DNA from: a bacterium
GTDB taxonomy: Bacteria > Desulfobacterota > DSWW01
Length of the DNA: 64,000 nucleotides
Assembly: GCA_028277985.1 (NCBI GenBank)
Contig: JANQFG010000118.1
Location: forward strand, 120,645 to 184,644
Reading direction: 5' to 3'
Within the stretch, counting starts at the first letter, position 1. The number at the start of each line of letters is the position of its first letter. Of this stretch, positions 16,570-24,485 are shown in pieces. Position numbers and translations under genes: made by a program. The notes under the pieces are model-generated. The model was not told the DNA's origin. It made no database searches and saw only the letters and a list, made by a program, of their open reading frames with translations.

Positions 16570-18438
16570 ATGATTGACAGAATGAGCCTCAGCAAGAAAC
16601 TCTACACCGGTTTCGGATCCGTGATCTTGATGCTCGTGGTCCTTAGCCTGCTGGTCTACTTCCATCTCAGGAATATCCGGCATGAGAGCGCTTCCTACAC
16701 CCATTTCGCGACCCACGACAGGTTCATGGTCGAAAAACAGGTCGATCACCTCAAATGGGTAAGAGGGCTGGAATTCCTGTTCATGGACAATCTGGAAACC
16801 GTCCAGATCCAGCTCGACCCGAGGAAATGCGGGCTCGGAAAATTCATCTACGGCGAGGAGGCGAGAACCCTGGGCGCGACGGACCCGGCGGTCCACCGGA
16901 TGATCGAAGACATAAAGGGGCCTCATCAACGACTCCACCGGTCCGCCGAGGAGGTGCTCGACGTATGGAAGAAGAGACATATCGGGCTGACCGGCCTGGT
17001 CAAGGACAGGCTCGACGACCATAGGAAATGGGCCCTCAAGCTGGGCGATATGGTTGTGGACCGGGACCCGGATGTGCCGATTCAGGTGGATTACACCCGC
17101 TGCGCCTTTGGCAATTTCCTGGCGAGCCCTGAGTATGCCGCATACTCCGAGGATTTCCCACGATTCAAGGAGATCATGGAGAGTGCCCGGGCACCCCATC
17201 GCAGGCTTCATCAATCCGCCGAAAAGATCATCGAGGCTCTCAGGGGCTCCCGGTTCTACGAGGCTGAATCGATCTACAGACAAGAAACCCGTGAAGCCCT
17301 GCAGGAGATCGATGGCTTGTTCCGGGATGCCATCCATGCGGAAGGGGAAATCGAAGCCGCTCAGGCCCAGGCACGAGAGGTGTTCGGGGAAAAGGTCCTT
17401 CCCGCATTGGAGGCCACCCAGGGTATTCTGTTCAAGCTGGGCGACCACATTCGAGAAGAGGGTTCCGCGGCCCAGCAGTCACTCCAGGCAGAGGTTTCAA
17501 CCTCTTCGTGGCTGTTGGGCATCGTTTCCATCCTGACCGTGCTCGTGGGCATCGTCATCAGCACGTACCTGGCCCGCTCGATCACCAAGCCGATCAACAG
17601 GGTGATCGAGAGCTTGAAAGCCGGTGGAGAGCAGGTGGCGGCAGCATCGCAACAGGTGGCCCAATCCAGCCAGCAGATGGCCGAGGGCGCCAGCGAGCAG
17701 GCTTCGAGCCTGGAGGAGATCTCCGCCTCTTTGGAAGAGATGTCGTCCATTACCCGACAGAACGCGGACAATGCCACCGAGGCAAGCCGAATGGCCGGCC
17801 AGGCAGGTGGAGCTGCGGAGCAAGGCACGGAATCCATGGGGCGGATGTCCGATGCGATCGTACAGATCAAGGGGTCTGCCGACCAGACGGCAAGGATCGT
17901 CAAGACGATCGACGAGATCGCTTTCCAGACCAACCTTCTCGCTCTCAACGCCGCCGTGGAGGCAGCCCGTGCAGGCGAGGCGGGAAAGGGCTTTGCTGTG
18001 GTGGCCGAAGAGGTTCGCAGCCTGGCACAGCGCTCTGCCGATGCAGCGAAGGACACGGCCGAACTCATCGAAGAGTCCTTGAAGAACTCCGAGCACGGGG
18101 TGCAGGTGGCCGGAGAGGTGGAGGGCGTTCTCAGGAAGATCGTCGATGACGTGCAGAAGGTGACAAAATTCATCGGTGAGGTGTCCGCCGCCAGCAGCGA
18201 GCAGGCAGAGGGCATCGATCAGGTCAACACCGCCATTACACAGATGGACCAGGTCACCCAAGGGAATGCGGCCAATGCCGAGGAATCTGCATCGGCCAGT
18301 GAGCAGCTTTCCGCGCAGGCGAAAGAACTCAGAGGCACTCTCGGTTCCCTGATCAAGCTGGTGAACGGAGGTACGAGACCCGCAGGACCGGAGGCAAGAG
18401 AAAGTCGAACGCGTCCTTCGAAACAGGCCTGGGCGTAG
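16570..18438 (+). CDS. Methyl-accepting chemotaxis protein with two tandem CZB zinc-binding sensor domains
   Basis: 622 residues. Transmembrane segments at about 15-33 and 314-335 enclose an extracytoplasmic sensor of about 280 residues. The sensor is two CZB (chemoreceptor zinc-binding) repeats: H60, C87, H119, H123 and H151, C178, H210, H214, each with the pattern HxxW, C-x-x-G-x-F, PHxRLH. After a HAMP-like linker ([13 protein letters not shown]) comes the signalling domain, with the hairpin tip around [24 protein letters not shown] domains are known to bind zinc and to sense oxidants such as hypochlorous acid or zinc level. There is no C-terminal CheR-tether pentapeptide. It is probably coupled to CheW from 5112. 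Confidence 0.95.
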   Translation: MIDRMSLSKKLYTGFGSVILMLVVLSLLVYFHLRNIRHESASYTHFATHDRFMVEKQVDHLKWVRGLEFLFMDNLETVQIQLDPRKCGLGKFIYGEEARTLGATDPAVHRMIEDIKGPHQRLHRSAEEVLDVWKKRHIGLTGLVKDRLDDHRKWALKLGDMVVDRDPDVPIQVDYTRCAFGNFLASPEYAAYSEDFPRFKEIMESARAPHRRLHQSAEKIIEALRGSRFYEAESIYRQETREALQEIDGLFRDAIHAEGEIEAAQAQAREVFGEKVLPALEATQGILFKLGDHIREEGSAAQQSLQAEVSTSSWLLGIVSILTVLVGIVISTYLARSITKPINRVIESLKAGGEQVAAASQQVAQSSQQMAEGASEQASSLEEISASLEEMSSITRQNADNATEASRMAGQAGGAAEQGTESMGRMSDAIVQIKGSADQTARIVKTIDEIAFQTNLLALNAAVEAARAGEAGKGFAVVAEEVRSLAQRSADAAKDTAELIEESLKNSEHGVQVAGEVEGVLRKIVDDVQKVTKFIGEVSAASSEQAEGIDQVNTAITQMDQVTQGNAANAEESASASEQLSAQAKELRGTLGSLIKLVNGGTRPAGPEARESRTRPSKQAWA

Positions 18439-18449
18439 ACGGTGGTCGC

Positions 18450-18761
18450 ATGTGCTGGGAGGAGAAGGACTGCGGCCGCACACCCGGTGGGCACAAGGAA
18501 CAGGAGCTGGGTGTCTGTCCCGCCTATCCGAATGCCGGAAGGAACTGCTGGAAGGTCGCGGGGACCTTCTGCGGAGGGAAGGTCCAGGGATCCGTGGCGA
18601 ACAAGCTGACGAGTTGCTTTCAGTGTGAATTCTACAAGAAGGTTGCCGCCGAGAATCGTCTCTCCGGAGCCTCGAGCTCGATCAATCGTTTTCGGCCTTT
18701 CCACCGTACTGCCGGACGATGGTTTGAAGGACCCTGCCGAAGGTCTCGATCTCCTTTGTAG
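18450..18761 (+). CDS. Small two-CW domain protein
   Basis: 103 residues with the cysteine-tryptophan pattern of the two-CW family: MCWEEKDCG, later VCPAYPNAGRNCWKVAGTFC, and a closing CFQCEFYKK. These small domains often accompany chemoreceptors and sensor proteins, and this one begins 12 bases after the receptor gene, so co-transcription is likely. No function is established; a metal or redox site is plausible from the eight cysteines. The last 80 bases overlap the end of the convergent MarR gene, and the final 30 residues (basic, low complexity) may be a run-on. No strong ribosome site is visible, which suggests translational coupling. Confidence 0.7.
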   Translation: MCWEEKDCGRTPGGHKEQELGVCPAYPNAGRNCWKVAGTFCGGKVQGSVANKLTSCFQCEFYKKVAAENRLSGASSSINRFRPFHRTAGRWFEGPCRRSRSPL

Positions 18762-19122
18762 AGAAGCCTTCCTTGACGGCCTTGTTGTATTTTCTTACCA
18801 CCGTCAGGGCCTGGGCCGATGCAGCCCGACCCGCCTCTGTCAGATGGATCCGAATCACACGTCGATCGGAGGAATCGTTTCGACGCTCGACCATCTTCTT
18901 CTTCTCCAGCCGGTCCACCATGCCCGTGATGGCCGATTTGTCCAGCATGAGCCACTGGCTCAACTGACTGAGCAGGCAGCCGTCGTTCTTCATCAGACAG
19001 AAGATCGCTCCGGCCTGTGCTGTGGTGATGCCTGCCCGCCCAAGAAGGGCCTGGTCCAGGCTTGTATAGATGTGGTGTCTCGCCTGGCCGAGCAGAAAGA
19101 TGAGTCGGTCGTCCGGTTTCAT
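18682..19122 (-). CDS. MarR-family transcriptional regulator
   Basis: 146 residues from ATG 19122 (GGAGGAAAAC directly before it; the in-frame TTG at 19134 overlaps that site and is rejected). Winged-helix signature: LLSQLSQWLMLDKSAITGMVDRLEKKKMVERRNDSSDRR near residues 50-95. MarR dimers usually repress and are released by phenolic or CoA-thioester ligands. The gene shares orientation with the glycyl-radical-enzyme gene upstream, but its own promoter lies at 19152-19180. That promoter carries a repeated TTGATGTAT that could be its operator. The ligand is unknown. Confidence 0.93.
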   Translation of the reverse strand: MKPDDRLIFLLGQARHHIYTSLDQALLGRAGITTAQAGAIFCLMKNDGCLLSQLSQWLMLDKSAITGMVDRLEKKKMVERRNDSSDRRVIRIHLTEAGRAASAQALTVVRKYNKAVKEGFSTKEIETFGRVLQTIVRQYGGKAEND

Positions 19123-19151
19123 GTTTTCCTCCAAAGGGGTTACACCCCTAT

Positions 19152-19180
19152 TGTATATACATCAATAGTTAATACATCAA
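19152..19180 (-). promoter_or_regulatory. Promoter of the MarR gene with direct-repeat operator candidate
   Basis: On the minus strand: TTGATG (19180-19175), 17 bases, TATACA (19157-19152). TTGATGTAT occurs twice, 15 bp apart (19172-19180 and 19157-19165), once covering the -35 and once touching the -10. Such placement suggests autorepression by a MarR dimer pair. Confidence 0.6.
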
Positions 19181-19220
19181 CTATCACCTCAGAGATCCGT
19201 CCCTGGAATCGTAGGGGGGA

Positions 19221-21695
19221 CTAGAGAGAACCGTGTTCGGTCCGGTTGATGATTTCCTCCTGCATCGCACCCGGCAGGTTCACGAAGTAGGCGGAATAGC
19301 CCGCCACCCGCACCACCACGTCCCTGTATCTTTCCGGTTCTTGCCGGGCGGCCAGCAGCGTATCCGAGGACACCACATTGAACTGGATGTGCATGACCTG
19401 CTTGTCGACGATGCCCTTCACCAGGGCGGCAACCTTTCCACGGCCCTCTTCCGTCCTGAGGAGTTCCGGGGTCAGCCTCACGTTGAGCACGATCCCGAGA
19501 TTGCACTCCAGGCAATCCACTTTGCTCAGGGAGTTGACGATGGCCGTCGGGCCTTCCCGTGCCGCCGCATTGCTCGGGGAACCTCCATTTGACAGCGGCT
19601 CACCCGAAAGCCTTCCTGAAGGCAGGGCCCCGACCTCGCGGCCGTAGGGAACGGAAAGGAAGAGCGACTGCAGCCCCGGAATCGCATATCCTCCGCGGAG
19701 ATTCTTGTGTGTCTTCACCTCGGAGGCCCACTCGTGCACGGCCCAGGCCATGATTTCGTCGGCATAGTCCTGGTCGTTTCCGTATTTCGGTGCCTGGAGC
19801 AACATCTTACGCATCTTCCCGCACGCCTCGAAGTTGCTGTCCAGTGCGTCGCACAGCTCGGCCATGGTGAATCTCTTGTCGTCGAAGACGAGCTTCTTGA
19901 TCGCCGCCAGGGAATCGGTCACGTCCGCCATCCCGACCGGATACAGACCAGGACCCCAGTTGTATCGTGCACCGCCCTGCTCTCTTGACATCCCCTTCTC
20001 GAGGCAGTCCTCGATGAGTGCGGACTGGAAAAGCGTGGGCTTCATCTCGGCGAGGGCCATGTCCCGCACCTTGTGGGTCATGAGCTTGTTTCGCACCATG
20101 AAGGCGAGCTGCCGGACAAAGGCGTCCTGAACCTCCTCGAAGGCTTTGAACGCCCTCGGGTCGCCTGTCTCGAGTCCCCTTCCGTCGTTCAGACGTACCA
20201 TGTCCTCCCAAGGGGGCAGCGGGCCTTCAGCGTGCTGCTCCGGAACCATACGGTTCTGTCCGTTGTTCAATGCGAATTCAAGGGCCAACCCGGCATTGAT
20301 GTAGCCGGCGGTGATATCGATTCCGTCCTTGCCGACGATAAAGGGTTCCTGACACCCGACCTCGGCCGCATTCCTCGCGTCTTCGATCGTTACGGGCGGT
20401 CCGCCCATGCTCCCGCGAGAAAGCAGGCCTTCGATGATGAAGTCACTGTTCTGAAACATGGGTTGCCCCGATCCCATGGCAGCCAGCTCACACCCTTTCA
20501 AGATGAGATCATCCGGTGCCTCGCGGTGGACCAGCACGCTGAAATCCGGCTCCGGCAGTCTGCAGTGCTTCATCCCTTCGATGAACAGATAGGACAATTC
20601 ATTGGTGGCGTCCGTGCCGTCCTCCCTGTACCCACCCACACTCATGTGGGGGAGCAGCAGGTCACCGATGATGTAGAAGTGCAGATCCTCCATGCTCCAG
20701 GACACGAGGGGTATCCTGAGAAGGAAGCAGTCGATCAGCTCCTGCGCCTCTTCCCTCGTCAGCCTTCCCTCCTTGAGGTCCCGCTCATAATACGGGTAGA
20801 GGTACTGGTCCATCCTTCCAAAGGAGTGGCACTTGCCCTCCATGCTCTCCCAGTACTGGAGGATATAGGCGAACCAGAAGGATTGCAGCGCCTCGTAGAA
20901 GGTTTCGGCAGGATGTGCGGGCACCCGGTCGCATACCTCCGCGATTCTGAGAAGCTCGCGCCCTCTCCTTTCGTCCTCCTCCTGTTCCGCAATCGCCCGC
21001 GCCTTGTCGGCAAACCTCTTGCCCACCTCGGAAGCACCCTCCATGGCGATGATCACGGCTCGCAGGAAGGGAATCTTCTGCAGATCGTCAGGGTCGCCCG
21101 GATCGAGCAAGGCCAATCTCTGCGCTGCTTCGTCCCTGACGCCCAGGCATCCCTTCTCGAGGAGCTTTGGATAGTCGATTACCTGGTGTCCGGTTTCCTG
21201 GTAGTAGGTCCCCATGGAGCCCACCATGGACCCACCTGCGGGGAACTGGTCGGGATCCGCATAAAAGAGATTGGTCAGGTAGTGGTGGATGTAGCCTGAG
21301 GGGGTCTTCTCGTAGTTTCCTGCTCCTTTCCAGTATGGGAGGATCTCCTCCATGAGTTCTTTCTCGTCCTCCTCGCGGAAGATGTATTCCTTCTCCACCG
21401 GATAGCCCAAGGTCAATTCGATCATCGGTCCATGCTCGACCGGTATGGGCTGCGCTTCGCGGGTGGAGCCCAGGTAGCCCACCAGCAGTTCGTCGGGCGC
21501 GATCCGCATCGGCATTCCTTTGACGATGGCCGCAAAGGCCTTTGCCCTGCGGATCACCATGGGCTCGCCCTCTGTCTCCGACATGGATCGGGTCAGGATT
21601 CGCGCCCTGACGATCTCGAGAACCGGCTTCAGCCCCAGATAGGTCTCCCGGAGCCTTTGCACCCTCGTGGTGGGTTCGTTGTCGGCTGCGGCCAT
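19221..21695 (-). CDS. Glycyl-radical enzyme (pyruvate formate-lyase / diol-dehydratase superfamily)
   Basis: 824 residues from ATG 21695 (AAGGAG ten bases upstream). The active-site motif GCQEP puts thiyl Cys448 and general base Glu450; the radical Gly799 sits in RVAGYSAYFVNLP near the end. Both are hallmarks of oxygen-sensitive enzymes that need a radical-SAM activase. Length and the GCxEP motif fit the dehydratase/lyase branch (glycerol, propanediol, choline, isethionate) better than true pyruvate formate-lyase, but the Q in GCQEP and the remaining pocket do not let me name the substrate. No activase gene occurs in the window. It lies downstream of the epimerase-like and aminotransferase genes, possibly in their sigma-54-driven transcript. 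Confidence 0.9.
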   Translation of the reverse strand: MAAADNEPTTRVQRLRETYLGLKPVLEIVRARILTRSMSETEGEPMVIRRAKAFAAIVKGMPMRIAPDELLVGYLGSTREAQPIPVEHGPMIELTLGYPVEKEYIFREEDEKELMEEILPYWKGAGNYEKTPSGYIHHYLTNLFYADPDQFPAGGSMVGSMGTYYQETGHQVIDYPKLLEKGCLGVRDEAAQRLALLDPGDPDDLQKIPFLRAVIIAMEGASEVGKRFADKARAIAEQEEDERRGRELLRIAEVCDRVPAHPAETFYEALQSFWFAYILQYWESMEGKCHSFGRMDQYLYPYYERDLKEGRLTREEAQELIDCFLLRIPLVSWSMEDLHFYIIGDLLLPHMSVGGYREDGTDATNELSYLFIEGMKHCRLPEPDFSVLVHREAPDDLILKGCELAAMGSGQPMFQNSDFIIEGLLSRGSMGGPPVTIEDARNAAEVGCQEPFIVGKDGIDITAGYINAGLALEFALNNGQNRMVPEQHAEGPLPPWEDMVRLNDGRGLETGDPRAFKAFEEVQDAFVRQLAFMVRNKLMTHKVRDMALAEMKPTLFQSALIEDCLEKGMSREQGGARYNWGPGLYPVGMADVTDSLAAIKKLVFDDKRFTMAELCDALDSNFEACGKMRKMLLQAPKYGNDQDYADEIMAWAVHEWASEVKTHKNLRGGYAIPGLQSLFLSVPYGREVGALPSGRLSGEPLSNGGSPSNAAAREGPTAIVNSLSKVDCLECNLGIVLNVRLTPELLRTEEGRGKVAALVKGIVDKQVMHIQFNVVSSDTLLAARQEPERYRDVVVRVAGYSAYFVNLPGAMQEEIINRTEHGSL

Positions 21696-21738
21696 GTTCG
21701 CTGTACTCCTTCTCGTGCCTAGTGGGGTGCCCGCTAAT

Positions 21739-21825
21739 GGGGTCAGGCCGTAACTATCAACCTTAACCCAGAGTGGTCGGGCCGTAACTATCAAGTCGTA
21801 GGGTTGATAGTTACGACCTGACCCC
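21739..21825. repeat. Three-copy REP-like element
   Basis: A 24-bp arm at 21739-21762 is inverted at 21802-21825 with one mismatch, and a direct third copy of 19 bases (one mismatch) lies at 21776-21794. Arms begin GGGGTCAGG and contain CGTAACTATCAA. Such elements are typical of REP families mobilised by REP-associated tyrosine transposases. The right end touches the TAG stop codon of the epimerase-like gene. Confidence 0.75.
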
Positions 21826-22838
21826 TAAATGAGCTTGTCAATGCCGCCGATCTCCCGGATCCATTCCGAGAGCCCTGCCATGCCCTTCTCGATGGTTGTC
21901 GCAGGTCTGTATCCGAGTTCCTTCTTCGCCTTTTCACAGCTGAAGGTGAGATTGCGGCCCATGATGGCAACGCCGTAGCGGCTCATGGAGGGAGGCTTCT
22001 TCATGAAGGGGAGCTCATGGAGCTTCTCCACGATCGCTCCCAGCGTGAAGGCGATGGAATAGTGGATTGATTTCGATGGTTTCGGCAGGCCGGCGGCTTT
22101 CGTCATCCCTGTGAGAAACTCCCCAACCGTAAGGTCTTCATCGTCCGTTACCAGATACGCTTCCCCAGAGAGCTGTTCGTTCCCGGCTGCGAGCATCATG
22201 ATGTCACAAACATTTTCCACGTGGCAAGGTGAAATCTCCGAACGTCCCCCGTTAATGAGAAACAACTGGTTCTGTCTGGCCATCTTCGCGACGGCGGGCA
22301 ACATGAGGTTGTCAAAGGGACCCCAGACGAAAGTCGGCCGGATCGCACAGGTCCGCAGGGAACCCTTCCGTCCGGCTGCGAGCACTTCTTTCTCTCCCAG
22401 GGCCTTGGATTCAGAATAGGGGTCCTTGTACCGGGACGGGTAGGACGGGTTCTCTTCGGTGGCGTTCGTTCGCTCCGTGAAATCAAATGTGACCGACTGG
22501 GTGCTCACATACACGAGCGTCGGGACGCCTGCCTTTTCGCAGGCGCTCACCACGTTCCTGGTGCCATCTACATTCACCCGATAGTATTCGTCCCGAGGGA
22601 CGACACCAACCCCAACGGAAGCAGCACAGTGATAGACCTGGTCCATGCCCTTTGCTGCCTCCAGAACCGAACCACGATCCTTGATATCCCCTTGCGCGAG
22701 CTCCGCACTCCACTGCGTCAGGAGGGACGTGTTGCTTTCCCCTCGCACAAGACAGCGCACCTCATCCCCGCGGGCCTTCAGTTTCTTCACGAGGTTCTTT
22801 CCCACAAATCCGGTGGCTCCGGTTACCAGACTCTTCAT
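21825..22838 (-). CDS. NAD(P)-dependent epimerase/dehydratase (extended SDR, 3-beta-hydroxysteroid dehydrogenase-like)
   Basis: 337 residues. Rossmann motif GATGFVG at 7-13, active-site Y141-x3-K145 in DPYSESKALG, and the RPTFVWGP segment typical of extended SDRs. The closest recognisable flavour is the 3-beta-HSD/dihydroflavonol reductase group, which oxidises or reduces a hydroxyl on a sterol, flavonoid or sugar-like substrate. It stands between the aminotransferase and the glycyl-radical enzyme on the same strand, so it may reduce or oxidise an aldehyde or alcohol made by them. The stop codon lies in a REP-like repeat, so the very C-terminus could have been altered by the insertion. Confidence 0.85.
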   Translation of the reverse strand: MKSLVTGATGFVGKNLVKKLKARGDEVRCLVRGESNTSLLTQWSAELAQGDIKDRGSVLEAAKGMDQVYHCAASVGVGVVPRDEYYRVNVDGTRNVVSACEKAGVPTLVYVSTQSVTFDFTERTNATEENPSYPSRYKDPYSESKALGEKEVLAAGRKGSLRTCAIRPTFVWGPFDNLMLPAVAKMARQNQLFLINGGRSEISPCHVENVCDIMMLAAGNEQLSGEAYLVTDDEDLTVGEFLTGMTKAAGLPKPSKSIHYSIAFTLGAIVEKLHELPFMKKPPSMSRYGVAIMGRNLTFSCEKAKKELGYRPATTIEKGMAGLSEWIREIGGIDKLI

Positions 22839-22873
22839 CTCCAGGTCCCCTCGAGGTGGTCAGGGTAGTCGGC

Positions 22874-24247
22874 TCAGAGCATCTCCGATTCCATCTGCGG
22901 AATCGCTGAATCGAGCGCATCCACAATCTTGTCGATCTCTTCTTCGGTGATGGTCAGCGGCGGCGCCAGCTCCATGTTCTCCAGGCCCGCCCTGGCAAAG
23001 ACGCCCCTCTCGTAGGTGAGCTCCTCGATGCGATGGGTGCTGTCCATCGGCAGGGCGCCGATCTGCTCTTTCGTCTGTCTGTCCTTCACGATCTCCACGG
23101 CCGCCATCAGGCCCATGACCCTGATATCACCTACGGACGGGTGGGCATAGAGACGCTGAAGCTTCTCTTCCAGGTAGGCGCCCATCCGGGCTGCGTTCTC
23201 TACCAGACGGTTCTCTTCGATGTACTTCAGGTTCGCCAGACCCGCGGCGCAACCGACCGGATGGTTGTTGTACGTGTAGCCGTGCAGGAAGGGCATGAAC
23301 TCCGGAAGGTCTTTCTGCATGGTTCCGTAGATATCGTTGTTGATGACCGCGCCCCCGAGCGGGAAATACCCGCTGGTGATCGATTTTGCAACGGCAACGA
23401 TATCCGGACGCAGATTCCAGTGCATGGATCCGAACATCTTGCCCGTCCGCCCGAATCCCGTAATGACCTCGTCGGCGATGAGCAGCACATCGTACTTGTC
23501 GCAGATTTCGCGGACCTTGGACCAGTACCCTTCATGAGGCGGGACCACACCACCCGCCCCGATGACCGGCTCACCGATGAAGGCGGCTACGGTGTCCGGA
23601 CCCTCTCTCCGGATCGCTTCTTCGAGCTGGCCTGCGCACTCCAGGTCACAGTTGGAGGCTTCGACACCCGCTTCACATCGATAACAGTAAGGCGCCATGA
23701 TGTGCGTGAAGTCTGAGGAAGCCGGGGGCTCGAAGTACATCTTGAAAAGATCGATGCCGGTCGCGGAAAGGGAGCCCATGGTCACACCGTGATAGCCGAA
23801 CCTGCGGGAGATGATCTTCTTCTTCTGGGATTTGCCCTTCAGCTCCCAATACATGCGACAGATCTTGAAGATGGTGTCGTTCGTCTCGGACCCTCCGCAG
23901 GTGAAGAGCACGTGTCCCATGTTCCAGTCCTGGGGCATCAGGCTGACCACCTTCTCTGCAAGCTCGATGGCCGGCGGATTCGTGAAGCGGAAGAAGGGGG
24001 AGAAGTACTCGAGCTTATCCATCTGCTGCTTGATCGCGTCTGCTACCTCCCGACGACCGTGTCCGATCGCCACGTTCCAGCTTCCCGAGAAAGCATCGAT
24101 GTATTCCTTGCCGTCGATGTCCTTCACCCGGTTGTCATACGCCTCCACAATGATTCGAGGCCCTTGCCTCTTCAGATCATGAAAATTGGTAAAGGGATGG
24201 AGCGAGTGCTTGTCATCCAGATCTACCAGTCGTTCTTTCTTGTTCAT
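22874..24247 (-). CDS. Class III (omega) aminotransferase
   Basis: 457 residues, PLP-dependent, fold type I. Schiff-base lysine K288 in VAVAKSITSGYFPLGG, D259 in LLIADEVITGFGRTG, and the phosphate-binding CGGSETND. The family transfers amino groups from terminal amines (putrescine, beta-alanine, taurine, 4-aminobutyrate) to pyruvate or 2-oxoglutarate. Resemblance to taurine- or diamine-pyruvate transaminases is only general. AAAAGGAC precedes the ATG. It is the first gene behind a sigma-54 promoter at 24301-24316 and is divergent from the sigma-54 activator gene, so it is very likely that activator's target. Confidence 0.92.
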   Translation of the reverse strand: MNKKERLVDLDDKHSLHPFTNFHDLKRQGPRIIVEAYDNRVKDIDGKEYIDAFSGSWNVAIGHGRREVADAIKQQMDKLEYFSPFFRFTNPPAIELAEKVVSLMPQDWNMGHVLFTCGGSETNDTIFKICRMYWELKGKSQKKKIISRRFGYHGVTMGSLSATGIDLFKMYFEPPASSDFTHIMAPYCYRCEAGVEASNCDLECAGQLEEAIRREGPDTVAAFIGEPVIGAGGVVPPHEGYWSKVREICDKYDVLLIADEVITGFGRTGKMFGSMHWNLRPDIVAVAKSITSGYFPLGGAVINNDIYGTMQKDLPEFMPFLHGYTYNNHPVGCAAGLANLKYIEENRLVENAARMGAYLEEKLQRLYAHPSVGDIRVMGLMAAVEIVKDRQTKEQIGALPMDSTHRIEELTYERGVFARAGLENMELAPPLTITEEEIDKIVDALDSAIPQMESEML

Positions 24248-24300
24248 GGGCGTGTCCTTTTCGGTTGGGGGTGATGTCGAGGCAGGAAAGGCGAAGAAGC

Positions 24301-24316
24301 TGCAATGGGTGTACCA
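24301..24316 (-). promoter_or_regulatory. Sigma-54 (-24/-12) promoter for the aminotransferase transcript
   Basis: Minus strand: TGGTAC (24316-24311), ACCCA, TTGCA (24305-24301). GG and GC elements have the exact spacing required for RpoN. It stands about 55 bases before the ATG, facing away from a sigma-54 activator gene. Confidence 0.82.
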
Positions 24317-24333
24317 TGAGGCGGGATCAAGCC

Positions 24334-24352
24334 TAACAAATTTTATTTGTTA
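24334..24352. promoter_or_regulatory. Inverted repeat between sigma-54 promoter and activator gene
   Basis: TAACAAA-N5-TTTGTTA, perfect 7-bp arms. It lies about 20 bp beyond the -24 element, closer than usual for an activator site, so it may bind a different regulator or a bending protein. Confidence 0.45.
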
Positions 24353-24377
24353 CATTTTTATCCCGAAATCTTTTCCC

Positions 24378-24427
24378 TTGACACGCCCCATTGTTTTCAT
24401 ATTTATTACATATATGTTTCATATATG
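24378..24427 (+). promoter_or_regulatory. Promoter of the sigma-54 activator gene and tandem CATATATG sites
   Basis: TTGACA (24378-24383), 16 bases, TATTTA (24400-24405). Two self-palindromic octamers CATATATG at 24409-24416 and 24420-24427 follow, at the expected start site of this promoter and about 120-135 bases upstream of the divergent sigma-54 start. That distance suits activator binding, so they could both autoregulate and activate. Confidence 0.5.
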
Positions 24428-24485
24428 ATAATTTCATATTTCCTAGATGCTTCAATCCTTTTTACGGCAACAGTGGGGCCGAAAC

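Noticed and set aside
19221..24247. Taurine-isethionate pathway (aminotransferase plus isethionate sulfite-lyase)
   Set aside because: The iron-dependent sulfoacetaldehyde reductase and the lyase activase are absent, the extended SDR is of a different type, and nothing in the active site confirms isethionate lyase.
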